Shown in pieces: positions 31,889 to 42,896 of a stretch of 64,000 nt of DNA. The number at the start of each line of letters is the position of its first letter. The first letter of the stretch is position 1. The translations under genes and the position numbers were made by a program. Origin of the DNA: Favolaschia claudopus (lineage: Eukaryota > Basidiomycota > Agaricomycetes > Agaricales > Mycenaceae); contig JAWWNJ010000205.1 in NCBI GenBank assembly GCA_037176885.1, forward strand, positions 186,001 to 250,000, in the 5' to 3' direction. A model generated the notes under the pieces. It was given only the letters and a program-made list of their open reading frames with translations. It was not told where the DNA came from and did no database searches.

Positions 31889-33014
31889 TGGCACCCGTTG
31901 GCAGAGTCATTCGGATTCGAATCTCGGAACCGGGGTAGGGCGTCGCAATAGAGCCTGAGTCAGAAAAAAAAAATACCGCGGCGTTTCATGTATCTTGGGC
32001 GCTCAAGCGCTAACCACTGGTTAACGGGGGGTTTTTTACATAAGGTGGGCCTACGCAAGTATCGCGCGTAGCTGCGACGAAGTGAGACTCAAAATGGGAC
32101 CTATTGCATGAGGACATGGTGGTCCAATGGTGGTCAGAGACGAAGGATGAATATCGGCAAAACGGCAACCGAATAACCGAGTCACTGATCGTGACTCAAC
32201 CGTGACACTCCTGAACTCGAACCACCACCATGTCCCGTCCTTCTCTAGCCGATCTTCTGGGTTTTCGAAAATCTACGTCATGAACTCGACATATCTCTGT
32301 GGATTAATCAACTGGGAAACCCGGTTTCTCAGAGAAACCCCTGTCGTAGTAATTTGAAACTTATTCGCAGGTCGGGTGGACGTATCGTGGTTTTGGTGTG
32401 CCACTTGAGTTCCTCATGCATAATGTATTTCAGCTTTTGTGAGTCTTGCTTCAATTTCCTCGTAGTGGTGACATTGTCTGAATATTATCTCAATTGAACC
32501 GAGAACTAGCCGCGACGATGCTCTTCATCCGAACCGCGCAAGTGTTGGGAGCATTACGGGGCTTTCGCAAGTAGTGGGGACCGTGTTTCGTCAGTCGAAT
32601 TCAACCAGCAAAATCTTCCTCAAATGGATGATGAACTAGTTCAACCAGTAATGACAGTTACTGATGAATTTAATTCATAGAAGCTTTGACCGAAGCTTCG
32701 CGGCAAACAAGATACTTAAAGCTATGTCATAGAGAGTGATGCCTCTCCTTTTCATCCCCTCCGACGCAAGTCTGCGACGTTGTGTGGAATCTCTGGCAAC
32801 TTAGAGGGGATCTCACGGATGGCGGGGAGCCCGTGCCCATCTTTTTCTGTCCTTGCTCGCCACATTGCAGATTTCGGGCGGTAATGTACGCCATGCGTCA
32901 AACTCATCAGTGCGACTAGCTCTTCGCATCCGAGACGGGGCAAGACATAATCAAAAGGAAGTACTTAAGTACGGAGGCGAGTCATGACCGTCCGACCCTC
33001 TCTTTCTTCGTGCC
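31889..33014. other. Intergenic between divergent Ran and MFS genes
   Basis: About 1.1 kb between diverging genes. It contains the MFS remnant listed separately (32370-32600) and a GAGAAACCC-containing segment near 32325, similar to one near 37820-37880. No intact gene is supported. Confidence 0.5.
32370..32600 (+). pseudogene. Broken MFS-transporter gene fragment
   Basis: Nucleotide similarity to the 3' part of the neighbouring MFS gene is visible by eye. TCGTGGTTTTGGTGTG and ATGTATTTCAG occur at about 32385-32433 and again at 34708-34755. After a similar intron, GCGACGATGCTCTTCAT at about 32513 parallels GCGACAATGCTGTTCAT at 34821, and GGGACCGTGTTTCG parallels GGGACCGTTTTCAG. Only about 230 bp remain, with indels, so it is a remnant of a tandem duplicate in the same orientation. 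Confidence 0.7.
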
Positions 33015-35158
33015 ATGACCATCCGACTCCACCAGGAAGAGAATGAGGCGCAATCACGACCTGAGACCCTCAATGAATCTTCTATGAACGTCAACGCCAA
33101 ATTGAGGCGCACGCCCGTCCCAAGGTTCCAGCTCTTTATCCTTGTCTTCATTCAATTCGCGGAACCAATGGCAGGTTCGGTGGCATTTCCTCCCTCTTTC
33201 TCCAGGCTACGGGATGATTGTTCTCCGCATACAGCCCTTGTTATATATCCCTTCGTCATGCAGTTCGTGCGCGAAACAGGCATCACAGGCGGAGATGAGA
33301 CCAAAGTCGGATTCTATGCGGGATTATTGGTAGGTAACCCGAGTTATCCGAAAAATCGCTTTAATTCTTTCCACCAATGACAAAATCCCAGGAATCCTCG
33401 TTTTTCTTTGCGGAGGCATTGACTGTGTATCAATTCGGCAGGCTCTCTGACATTTACGGAAGACGACCTGTTTTGCTCATGGCTCCGCTCGGTGTGGGTC
33501 TCGCTATGATCGGTTTCGGTTTGTCCAAATCTTTTTGGGTTCTACTCGGTATGAATATGAATAATCTCTATGCGATTTCATTGGTCACACTGCTCATTCA
33601 GCGTTCCGCTGTGCGCAGGGGGCTTTCAATGGGAATCTTGGTAGATTTAATTATCATCACTCGCGCGAAGTTTTCGACTTGACATAGATGGAAGGTGTTG
33701 CCAAGACAGTAATGAACGAGGTAAGTCCAATATTCCCTCGGGGAAATCGGGCACAGTTAACGCTGGTGCTGTAGATCTCCGATCCAACGAATGTTGCAGA
33801 AATTTTCTCATACCTTCAACTCATGTGGAGCATTGGATCCACTGCGAGGTACGTCTTAGGGGAAAAAATCTGGCTTTGTCTTGATAGACTCTATGTTAGT
33901 CCATTTATGGGCGGATTCCTTGCGAATGCAGCTGTCAAGTGGCCTGACACACTGGGGAGAATCAAGATTTTACGCCTCCATCCTTATTTCCTACCTTGTG
34001 CAGTTGCTGGGGGCGTCGCCCTTGCAGGATTCGGCTTTGCGGTGGTGGGCCTGCGTGAGGCGAATATTCTTTTATGCATCAAAGAACGGTATATCTGATC
34101 CTCATCGTAGACTCTACCTTCCCTGAAGGAACACAACAATGAGCAGTTTGAGTCACCGCCGACGGAAACTGATCCTTTGCTTCCAGCGGGCAGCGGGTCC
34201 GTCAACCCAACCTCAGATAACCTAAACTCCGATACGATCAACGCAGAGGTGACCCCTTCGTTCTTGGAACTATTCACGCCGAAAGTGCGTATTGCGCTGC
34301 TCAATCATGCCTGTTTGTGTTTCTGCGATATGGCATACCATGCTTTGATTCCACTGGTTAGCTAAATTCAAAGCTTGTTTCCGTCTCTTTGAGGGTAATC
34401 CTACGATACAGGTATACTCCACTCCCATATCTCTCGGTGGGCTTGGACTCAGGTACGAATACCTCCTCGTGCTGGATGAATCCAACATCTATCATCCCCG
34501 CAGACCCCACGACATCGGAGTCATAATGGGCTCATGCGGAATTTACAACGCGATCATACAAGTGCTATTCGGCGGGCGCCTCATCCGTTACTTTGGCGCC
34601 CGCCGCATATTCACATCCGCTTTCGTTGCATACTTCGGAGTTTTTGCTACATACCCACTCTTAAGCATCCTCGCGCGCCGTGCGGGTCATGTAGATCCTG
34701 CTGTGATCGTGGTTTTGGTGTGTCAGCTTAGTTCATCGTGTATGATGTATTTCAGTTTCGGTGAGACTCGTTTCTTCTTCAAGAGTTGCTGACCTACCCG
34801 AAGTTCACCTTGAAAATTAGCTGCGACAATGCTGTTCATAGTGGACTCTGCTCCAAATCGCAGGATTGTCGGTAGTGTTACTGGACTGTCGCAGATGGTA
34901 GGGACCGTTTTCAGGGGAATTGCGCCGGTAAGTTCATAGACAGTTGTTTGCCATCACTTCTACTCTAATACTTGGGCTGATCCTCTCCCCCTCCAGTCAG
35001 TCGCATCATCCCTCTTCGCAGTCTCTGTTAAACACAATATCGTGGGAGGGTATCTAGTATACATCATCCTCGCGTGCATCAGCTATGGCGCATTGCGTTG
35101 CACGCTGATGCTGCCCCCTCGCCTGAGCTCCGACGCGGAGTCTCAGGACAAAAATTAA
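33015..35158 (+). CDS. MFS transporter, many exons
   Basis: Major facilitator superfamily transporter of the ZIFL/tetracycline-resistance-like group common in basidiomycetes; 12 membrane spans expected, substrate unknown. Start MTIRLHQEEN at 33015, then a hydrophilic N-terminus and PRFQLFILVFIQFAEP (first span). Splicing 33177-33230 joins EPMA to LVIYPFVMQFVRETGITGG. The loop 2-3 motif YQFGRLSDIYGRRPVLL (GRxSDxxGRR) is clear, followed by MAPLGVGLAMIGFG. Later exons give AEIFSYLQLMWSIGST, PFMGGFLANAAVKWP, the central loop with ETDPLLP, and the C-terminal half (VIMGSCGIYNAIIQVLFGG, MLFIVDSAPNRR, SQMVGTVFRGIAP). It ends SQDKN with TAA at 35156-35158. One intron seems to use a GC donor (GTGAG|GCGAAT near 34059), needed to keep VVGLRE|TLPSL in frame. 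No stop was found in the inferred frame. Confidence 0.75.
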
Positions 35159-35666
35159 TGTTATATTCCCTGACGCTCCAAATCCAGACGTAGAATAGAG
35201 ATTTCGGTTGGGAGGTTCAAAGTTTCGGGGTTTGTAGTACGATTGCAGTGCGTGTTTCTACATGGGAATGTTTCTCATTAGATTCATCCAATCTCTCGAC
35301 CACTCTTCTTGCTCGGAGATTGAGCATTGTCAACGCGTTAAAAGTTCACGCGACCGTAGGTAAGAGGACTTCGAGCGCGCGCGACAACCACAATGAAAGC
35401 GAATGAAGTATAACTAGATGTAGCGAATGATCTTGATTTCATAATGCTGCGAAAGGAGGTATGTATATACATTACAGAATTTTGTAGGAATTAGTTCAGG
35501 CTCATTTAGAGTATTAGGTACGTCGAGTAGTAAACTGGGTTTCGTTTCGATTATCACCGTTGATTCAATTGCGGTCAAATCCTTCGAAAACCTAATCAAG
35601 CTCAGTTTGATCATTCATATCAAAGGCTCAAGAAAACAGGAGAGAAAGACAACACATACATCGAAC
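35159..35666. other. Short intergenic between two 3' ends
   Basis: About 500 bp, AT-rich, between convergent MFS and pRiA4b-like genes. Nothing recognised besides a small shadow ORF. Confidence 0.45.
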
Positions 35667-36755
35667 TCACGAGGCCTTTTCGTGTACTTCGAGTTCATTT
35701 TGTCCCGCATATGTGGTGACGTCGAAATTCATGTATCGAGCGAAGATATTGCGTTCGAAGAATTTGGTGGGGAGGGTTTTGCGTGAGGGTGGCGCGTTCC
35801 TGGATTCGTTTGGCGTCAGAGAATAGAGAGTTCCGTGCTAAATGTGGCACTCACACTGAGATCATCCGGGTCGTCTTCGATCGGAGGCTGAGATAAAATC
35901 AAGTCAGAGAAGCGGTCGAACAGAACAGGGCGAGAATTTGAGACGTACAGCGCCTTTACATTTATCTTTTGTCATGATTGGCAGATTGGTTGGTTTATTC
36001 GTGACGATGACTTCTTTATTCGTGTCGAAGAAGTCATCGTCACGGTCCATGGTGATGTACACCGTCCACGCCGCTTCAGTCCGTTACTCCAACGTCAAGA
36101 AACCGAGGTAATAGAACTCACCACCGAAATCATACTCAAAAATCACCCCCATCTCTGAATTCGCGCACCCACCCCAACTAGCATTTTCGTCGACATTAGG
36201 ATTCCACACCTGGGAAACCAATAAATCCTGGTCGTCAATCCTCTCCTCCGCATCGTCCATATCCTGCAGCGGAGACCATTCGGTCCGTCCCTTCGGCACG
36301 ACGTCGTACTCCGCAAAGCGCGTCTGCGTGAAAAACCCATCCTCATCCAAACAAACCTCCCTCCCATAGTTCTTAATCTGCCCCGCCTTCTTCCCGCGCG
36401 GCGAATACATCTCCACGAAGGAGTAAACTCGGGCTTTATGCGCGTGCATCCCGTTCCAGCCAAACATAAACAAGATGAGCTTGTACAGCGTCGCGAAGGT
36501 GTAGTTGAGCGGGAGTTGGACGACGCGGTAGACGCCGTCGAGGTGTGCGAGTTGGAAGCGGAGTTGAACAACGGAGGTGGTGGGGGGTGGGAGGGTTGTG
36601 TAAGGGTTGTCGGGGGAGGGTTTGTACGCGAGGTATTGGGACTGTCCGCGTTCCATTGCGGTGCGGACTTGGGCTTTGTGTTCGCGCTCGGGGGTGGGAG
36701 GAGTAGGAACGGAAGCCCGTGAGTCGCGTCGAGAATAGGAGGCAGAGGTGTTCAT
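35667..36755 (-). CDS. pRiA4b ORF-3-like domain protein
   Basis: About 310 residues with the domain of plasmid pRiA4b ORF-3 / IS1096 passenger TnpR proteins, a family widespread in bacteria and also found in fungi; molecular function unknown. Start MNTSASYSRRD at 36755. The domain opens VVQLRFQLAHLDGVYRVVQL, then ATLYKLILFMFGWNGMHAHKARVYSF, with the family's late His (HAHK), and a long beta-rich region to VIFEYDFGG. The first exon then splices (GTGAGT at about 36121) to an exon reading WTVYITMDRDDDFFD, then PPIEDDPDDLS, and a last exon with KTLPTKFFERNIFARYMNFDV...LEVHEKAS ending at 35667. An ORF running on through the first donor gives a premature end (FLTLE), probably intron retention. The C-terminal acidic part fits other fungal members. 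Confidence 0.75.
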
Positions 36756-38623
36756 GGTGTGGTGAGGTGCAAGTGAGGTGGTGGGAGTGGGAGAGAAGGT
36801 CAACGTGGAGCGGTTTCGCGTATCAAAGTCACGAGAGTCACGGACACGCGTCGTCACACTCGTGCCGGTCTCGTGCCAAATGAGGTCATAATGTCACCCT
36901 CATGCGTCATCACGGCGTTGGCACGACATTGCCCCTTCTTTCCAACCACCACGCAACCACGACGTCGATTTCTCGTCGATGCTCTTCAGCTTGCTCAAAG
37001 TCACCGTTCGCAAAACAACATCGAGAGTCCGTCAATATAGCCCGCCGGCGGAGTAAGTACTTGCATTACCTTGTGCAGCCGCCGGAATCTCCTCGAACGA
37101 ATCGCCGATACAGATAGTTTTCATTTCCATGCCAAGCACACCTCTCGTCCAGTGTGCACGAATAGCTGCTCCGTATAGTCGTGCTCTCGGCCTCGCGATC
37201 TAGCACTAAATTTGAAAACGTCTCCGTGCTCGAAAGTGGGTCAAGTCTACTCTAGATTTTGGCCCAAATCTACGCTCTTCTTAGACTATTCTGAGTAGTA
37301 TTCACTATGGGCTATCGTACCGACGAGCCCCAGACTCACTCGCCATCAAGCAGCATCAAGCGCCTCCACATGCGCCCTCAACGTTGGCATGGTTTCGATA
37401 CCTCGTCAGTATGGAGTCCTTTCCTTTGACACAATGACAAGTGTGGAGCGGGACGAAGCGGTATGTTTCGGTCGTCTGCCATGGTCTGTGTTCTATTTTT
37501 GTATTTACTTCTTCACAGATTCAGCTGGCGAGGTTGAATCAGCGTTCAACTTCTCAACTTCGACGGTTCGACTCGACCTTTGTTGCCTTCACTTCGATCT
37601 TTCGACCTTGCTCTGCGATTTACTGACGAGAGTCGTACAGGGATTCTAATAAGTGAGTTCACTTGGGGGAGTGGGGCCGTCACATTTGTGCGGCAGGACT
37701 TCGTACTTATGTACAAGTAGAAATACGGCTACAAATTATTCTGCCTTTCAAAATGTGTCTGTTTCAGCTTTCTAACACAAGGGGATTATTCTATTGGGAA
37801 GCCCGTTTTTGAGAAACCCTCCCATCTAAGTAAGGAAATTTTGGAGAAACCCACAGACACTCCTAATAAGAAACCCCGGTTTGCCGCACCGGCCAGCTGA
37901 GGTCAGTTAGAGGTAGCTCTGTCAATCAAAATGCTCAATAACAGTATATGCACATACTGAGATGAACTACAAGGGCATAAAAGCTTCAAGCAGAGTTTTG
38001 TGAGAGTTACTCGGCGTGCCGAGCAATGCCGCGCATTTACTGTTGATCCAATCACGCTCGAGAAGTGTGCACAACGAGGGTTGTACGCTGAGCATCAAGG
38101 TGCAGCTTTGGGTTGAGAAGTTTCTTCGCTGAAGCCTGCCAGAGCGATTAAATGGAGTCTTTGAGATCATTCTCTCTCGACATTGCACTCGGACGCAAAT
38201 TGCGGCATTACGGCCGGCGCGGCAAGTCATTCCTTCAAACGTGTAAATATTCTACTTCCAGGAAAGAAAGGATTAGATATCGAATAATGCTAGCTTTGAA
38301 CTGTTTCCCCTTATGTTTTGGACCGCTGTAAGTCTGCAGAATTTATGCCGGAGATTCGGCTGTCCTTTAGCAAGTGATGAATCAATTGATTAAATGATGG
38401 GAACAATAAAGCGACATCAAAAAACGCCGCTTTCAAAATCTGGGGAATGAACGATGAAAAGAACGATTACATAAGTACTCGTAAACTATATAGAGTTACT
38501 ATAGCGGCTGAACGCTTCACCACCTCGCTGAAAAGATAAATATAGCTGTTCCTCGATGTGCACATCACAGATCGTTCAGATTCAAATTCTCGAATTCACG
38601 CGCCTTTGGCAACCCTGTTACTC
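36756..38623. other. 1.9-kb stretch without supported gene
   Basis: The upstream leader of the pRiA4b-like gene is followed by AT-rich sequence. Short ORFs at 37389-37649 (+) and 37967-38230 (-) show no family features. GAGAAACCC-type motifs around 37820-37880 resemble a segment near 32325, possibly traces of an old repeat. Confidence 0.4.
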
Positions 38624-38633
38624 TATATATAAA
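38624..38633 (+). promoter_or_regulatory. TATA box of secreted calcium-binding-like gene
   Basis: TATATATAAA about 165 bp before the ATG at 38798, followed by a pyrimidine-rich leader, typical of highly expressed fungal genes. Confidence 0.5.
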
Positions 38634-38797
38634 CCAACATCCCTTCCCCCCATCCTCTTCATTCCTCTTCCAGGCCGCGCCATCCCTTTTGTTCTTCGTT
38701 TTCGCCTCACTAAGAACTCGACGTTCTTCTTCTTCAAGCCCGCTTACCCTTCATTCGACCCATTTTACGTTCTTCCCCACCCATAAACATAATCAGA

Positions 38798-39348
38798 ATG
38801 CAATTCTCCGTTGTCGCTATTCTCGCCGCCTTCGCGACCACCGCCATCGCCGGCCCCGCCCCTCTTTTCCTTCGTCAAGCGGACAGCTGTGATATCGCTA
38901 GTGCGTCTCCGCCCCTACCTCTTCCCCTGATCCTCAGCTTAACACCGTTGTTTTGCAGACTGCGTCCTCGATCTCGCACCGTCCGCCGTCTCATGTGCCA
39001 CCGCCGCTGCACAAGCCGGAGCTGGTACGTCGACTTCCCCTTGGTTTCCCTTCTCTTCTCCTGCCTCCCATTCCCCTCTCTCTATCTACCATTCTCTTTA
39101 TACTGACTATTGAACTCGCCACCCCCACAGACCCCGTCTCTGACGCCTCCTGCCTCATCGCCGTCGGCAAAGATGTCGCTAACCTCCCCGCCTCGTGCAA
39201 CGGCTGCGCAGCGAAATTCGGCGTCACCCTCCCCCCCGCCTCCAGCGGCGGCGTCCTCGGCTCGATCGAATCGGGTCTTGAGAGCGCCAAGGGCGCGGTT
39301 GAGGATGGGCTAGGCAAGATTGGGAGTGCTATTTCAGGGATCTTTTGA
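38798..39348 (+). CDS. Small secreted Cys-rich protein, fungal Ca-binding (CBP1-like) family
   Basis: Secreted protein of 128 residues from three exons (38798-38900, 38959-39024, 39131-39348; all frames agree). The N-terminus MQFSVVAILAAFATTAIAG is a signal peptide, with a likely cut after AIA or after the LRQ region. The mature part has six cysteines in the spacing DSCDIANC..SC..SCL..SCNGC, with VLDLAPSAVSC and ASCLIAVGKDVANLPASC. This matches the family annotated as fungal calcium-binding protein domain, many of which are small secreted proteins in basidiomycetes. The tail is Gly/Ser-rich with an amphipathic helix (SIESGLESAKGAVEDGLGKI). It lacks the hydrophobin C-CC-C pattern. Role unknown; family assignment is by cysteine spacing. 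Confidence 0.75.
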
Positions 39349-39751
39349 GTGTGGATGGGAGGATGCGCGACGGTAATAGTATCGACTTGTAAGTAAGAAT
39401 TCGTAATGTATGATTCAGAAGTGTGTAATAATTGGGGCAGTAATGGAGAGGAATCAGCCCTTGTATTCATGTGCATGAAATAATCATCCGGTTTTGACAA
39501 GACATTACCGTATAAATCATCCCGTTATCCATATATCATCCCATTGCTAGTTGATTACATGCGCGTAAATGAGCTTCCACACATATGTGAAGAGTCCGAC
39601 CGGGTCTCTCAAGACCCTCGTAATGGTTCATTTTATCACCGTGAAAACGAACTACGAGGCAGTCGTAGACCCATCAAGCAAGACGTGGAGGGTTCTGCAT
39701 CTAAGAGCACAGACAACCGTTTTGTGAAGGGTTACCGATCTAATTTGGAGG
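39349..39751. other. Short intergenic between convergent secreted-protein genes
   Basis: About 400 bp between 3' ends; a small shadow ORF only. Nothing else recognised. Confidence 0.45.
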
Positions 39752-41020
39752 CTAATCTCCCCCGGACCCAATTGCGCCGATACCATTGGTGAGGTTGCCG
39801 AGCGCACCAATAAGCTGCGAGAGGGTTACATTCGACTCTAATCGTGAAGAGGAATAAGAAGGGCACATACGTCGGGTTGACCTATTTGAACCAACCTGTC
39901 AGGAAATCGGAACATCAGATTTGAATTCAATGAGACAAGATCGCATTGAGGAGAGAGAGAGACGCACACAAAGATGTTTCCAATGGTAACATTTGTGATA
40001 TTCACTGGATATAATCCAAGTCAGAATTTGTTCCGTTAGCGGATAGGATAGGATAGACTCGGAAACCCTCAGTAGACGGCAGGAGCAGCCTCACTCACCA
40101 TCGCCCAAGGAAATGTGCACATTACCCACGAAGATATTGATATCACCAATCTCGGTATCCACGTTCCCGGCTCCTGCGTCGATAGACCCGCCGCCTACAG
40201 TCACTGTGGGAGGACCCGCGGGGTCCGTCGTCTGTGTCGGAGGGGCAGAGCCCGAAGAGTCCTGTCTTCTGATGCGCTGTTGGAAGCTTCCCGCAGATTG
40301 AGATGTGGAGGTTGGAGGCACGACGGAGGAGCTGGGCGTGCCCGTCGAGGTGGAGATTGACGTCGCCGCAGACTGTTAGATAATTTAACTTCGGTCAAAA
40401 AACAAGAGTCTGGATGGCAGAAAAAATTATTGCGACGCACGGAAACGCTAAAGGGAGTAATGGGGCTGGCTCCAGGAAGAGGTACGGAGACAATTATGGT
40501 GATATTTCCGATGGAGATGTTATCGATACTTCGATAGACATAAGAAATTTGCAAGAAGTAAAGGCGGGGAATAATCAATATGCTCACTCGATGTTGCCCA
40601 CAGCAATTGTTACGTTTGTTACGCTTTTGGATTCGACCACAAATCGAAATCAATCAATTCGGAGTCCTCTGTATGATAGTAGGAGTGAGAGAGGACGCAC
40701 GTTAGGTTGATACTCCCCAATTTAGTCGTGATATTGCCCAGTGAAAGTCCCACTGAAGGGAGCTATAGTAAACGGGTTCCCTGACTGTCAGAACTTCCCG
40801 CGAATTATACTACTAGAACACCCTCAGCGGCACTCACCGTGACGCCAACCCCACCGTTTCCGCCCTCGTCGTCGTCCGCCCTTCTTTGGAATTGGAGAGA
40901 TGGCCGCCGGTCGTTTACACAAACAGTCTCATGAGTATCCTGATCCAGTTCCGAGCCCGCTGTGTGGCAAAGAGCGACGAAAAGAGTGCAGAGGAAGAGA
41001 GCGAAGGTCAGCGGCCTCAT
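39752..41020 (-). CDS. Secreted GNI-repeat protein built from eight small exons
   Basis: Unknown family, about 247 residues. Start MRPLTFALFLCTLFVALCH at 41020 is a signal peptide. Splicing is inferred, but every junction keeps frame. Successive exons give LPSVGLSLGNITTKLGSINLT, cut here to the core SLGNITTKLGSINL, then VTNVTIAVGNI, DNISIGNITII, a long exon with a Ser/Thr/Pro linker, a dibasic QRIRRQ and SIDAGAGNVDTEIGDI then FVGNVHISLGD, next VNITNVTIGNIF, then a short VGSNRSTR exon, and a last exon SNVTLSQLIGALGNLTNG ending at 39752. The recurring unit is about 10-14 residues (hydrophobic-x-hydrophobic-GNI), likely one strand or coil of a beta-solenoid. Many NxT/NxS sites suggest glycosylation. 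The dibasic site could allow processing (inference). It sits between two other small secreted-protein genes. Confidence 0.55.
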
Positions 41021-41522
41021 CGAGTGTGTGGTGGGAAAAGGAAAAGACCAAACGATATATGTACCGGGGTTTTTTGTTCGAGTTATATGCGGTCTCTAGG
41101 GCAACGGCTTCTTCGTCTTCTCGAATATACTTGGTCAAACCCCTTGACAAACGCGTCATAGCGCGTCATTTGGGAAATAAATTCTTAAGCGGAAAGAGGG
41201 GCGAAAACGTGCGGTGAGTCGGTGACACTGTGTACCTCAATTTCACCAAGATATTTATTCGAATACAGTAAATCTATCGATACAATTCCAACGTAAGTAA
41301 CAGTAAGTATCCGTCCTGCGCGGCAGGGTAGGTAGGTAGGTAGTAAGTAGCTATAATCGGAATATCCATACAATTTTCAGAGAAGGGTTGTTGATTCAAA
41401 CGAGTGGTGTGTCGTAGGGGCACGACGGCGAGGGAGGGAGGTCGAAGGGGGTGGGCTCCAGGGCAAATTCCATATGTAAGTGTATGTGTGGGTACGACCA
41501 TGATCAAGGTCAAGGTCGATAT
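41021..41522. other. Intergenic with GGTA microsatellite
   Basis: About 500 bp between two small secreted-protein genes; the only feature is the GGTA tract at 41327-41343. It should hold the promoter of the minus-strand GNI-repeat gene. Confidence 0.45.
41327..41343 (+). repeat. GGTA tetranucleotide microsatellite
   Basis: Four GGTA units in a row followed by GTAAGTAG. Confidence 0.7.
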
Positions 41523-41951
41523 CTATAGCAGCCGTGAAGTCAACATACTAAAGGACAAAGGAAATAGAAAACCACGTACCAGATGCAAGCGTACATCCGA
41601 CATCCTCTCGCCTCCTCCGTGATTTCGGCGGCAGTCTCCGAGTCGGTATTACGCGCGTCAGATTCAGGCTCGACCGCCCGAGCTACGTCAGAGATACCGA
41701 CGAACGGTGCGTGCGGCTGAATAAAGTAAAATAAACTCATCAGCATCATCAAGGACGAAGCGTCAGAGAAATAAGACGTACGATCTCGCGGCTGTCGATC
41801 GAGTTGGCATCGGGGACAGAAATGGGGGCAGCAGAGACAGCAATAGCGACTGTGGTCCGGAATAGTACTCGTCAATCAACGGACTCTCTGAAAGGCAAAA
41901 AAGAGACGCACGGAAGGAGACGACGAAAGTGAGGAAGAAGTTGCAGTGCAT
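41523..41951 (-). CDS. Small secreted protein, about 89 aa
   Basis: No family recognised. Start MHCNFFLTFVVSF at 41951; a GTGCGT...CACAG intron joins it to LAIAVSAAPISVPDAN, completing a good signal peptide with a cleavage-like AAP. The next exon (PHAPFVGISDVARAVEPES...EEARGCRMYACI) is acidic, with two cysteines near the end. A last short exon probably adds CMLTSRLL and the stop at 41523-41525. The last exon is uncertain because an alternative acceptor gives an immediate stop. It is transcribed in the same direction as the GNI-repeat gene just downstream. Confidence 0.45.
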
Positions 41952-42887
41952 AGCGGGCGAGGATGACGATATATATGAACAGAGGGACGAAGGGAGCAGC
42001 AGGCGCTAGAAGGGGATGTCCCTGGGTAGCGGATAACCCTCTAGAGTGAGCGACGTAGGATGGTGGGGAAAAGTCAAAGCGGAAACCTAGCCTTATTGTC
42101 CGCCTAATAAATCAAACAAATCCCCGGAAAATTCATGGTACACAAGGGGACTACCCAATATGGAAGAAGGTTCTGTTCCTGTACTTTGTACTTTGCTGCA
42201 GAAAACACGTCCGCCGAGAAAAGCAAGCTTCCTAATTGGGACGAGATTGCCGATTTGGGATGGATGTTGTATTGAGTCGGTGCTTCGCAGGCAAAGCACA
42301 AGAACGACTTTGTTCTGTATGGGAGTATAGGAGGTGATTATCGTGAGGAAAGTGGGAGGGAGAGGGTGGGTCAGGTAGAAGTTGTTAGTCTGTGCTTGAT
42401 GCTGGTCCCGAGAAGGTCCCGAGAGAATACCGATGGAGTTGTAGAACCAGCAGAGTACACTTGAGAATCGAGCGGGTGTGAAGGGAGTAGGAAGCTTCGA
42501 ACGCTGAGAGCCCGCCTTTGAAGCAGTGGAAGGTGCGGTTGGGTGGAGCACTGAACTCATTTTCATCGCTTGGCGGAGTGACCGCGCCCTGAAGGAAAAA
42601 AAAGATCTGGGTTTTACAGAGAAGAACTCGAGGGCAAAGGCGGAGGAAGACGCAAATCGGCGGGAGGATGATGGAGGTCGAGAAGAGAAGGAGAGACAAA
42701 GCCGATAGCTCGAACAATCAACAAAGACAAACATCGACACTCTTTCTCCGAATCACCACCTTGGCATTCTCATAACCGGTTAAAACTCGTCACCACCACT
42801 TTTTTAAGAATAATCTCACTGGTAACACTCACCGAAATGGATCAATTATCGGCTCGCAGGTTTCAATTTTTATCTGGCTCGGTGGCT
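41952..42887. other. Left flank of the transposon pair, no firm gene
   Basis: About 940 bp. A minus-strand ORF of 215 codons (42093-42740) is Ser/Arg/Phe-rich at the start and changes character halfway, with intron-like borders (a GTGTAC donor and CATACAG acceptor). It could be part of a small spliced gene starting MSSVLHPTAP, but I cannot name it or fix its exons. Confidence 0.35.
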
Positions 42888-42896
42888 CCAATCTGG
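42888..42896 (+). repeat. Left target-site duplication CCAATCTGG
   Basis: Identical 9 bp occur at 55121-55129 after the second transposon copy. A version lacking the first C (CAATCTGG) sits at the junction between the copies (49005-49012). Nine-bp duplications are typical of Mutator-like elements. Confidence 0.6.

Noticed and set aside
31905..31945. Possible tRNA (GATTCGAATC resembles a B box)
   Set aside because: The flanking bases do not form a T-arm on either strand, and no acceptor or anticodon arm can be drawn.
38798..39348. Hydrophobin
   Set aside because: Lacks the eight-cysteine pattern with two CC pairs; the spacing fits the CBP1-like family better.
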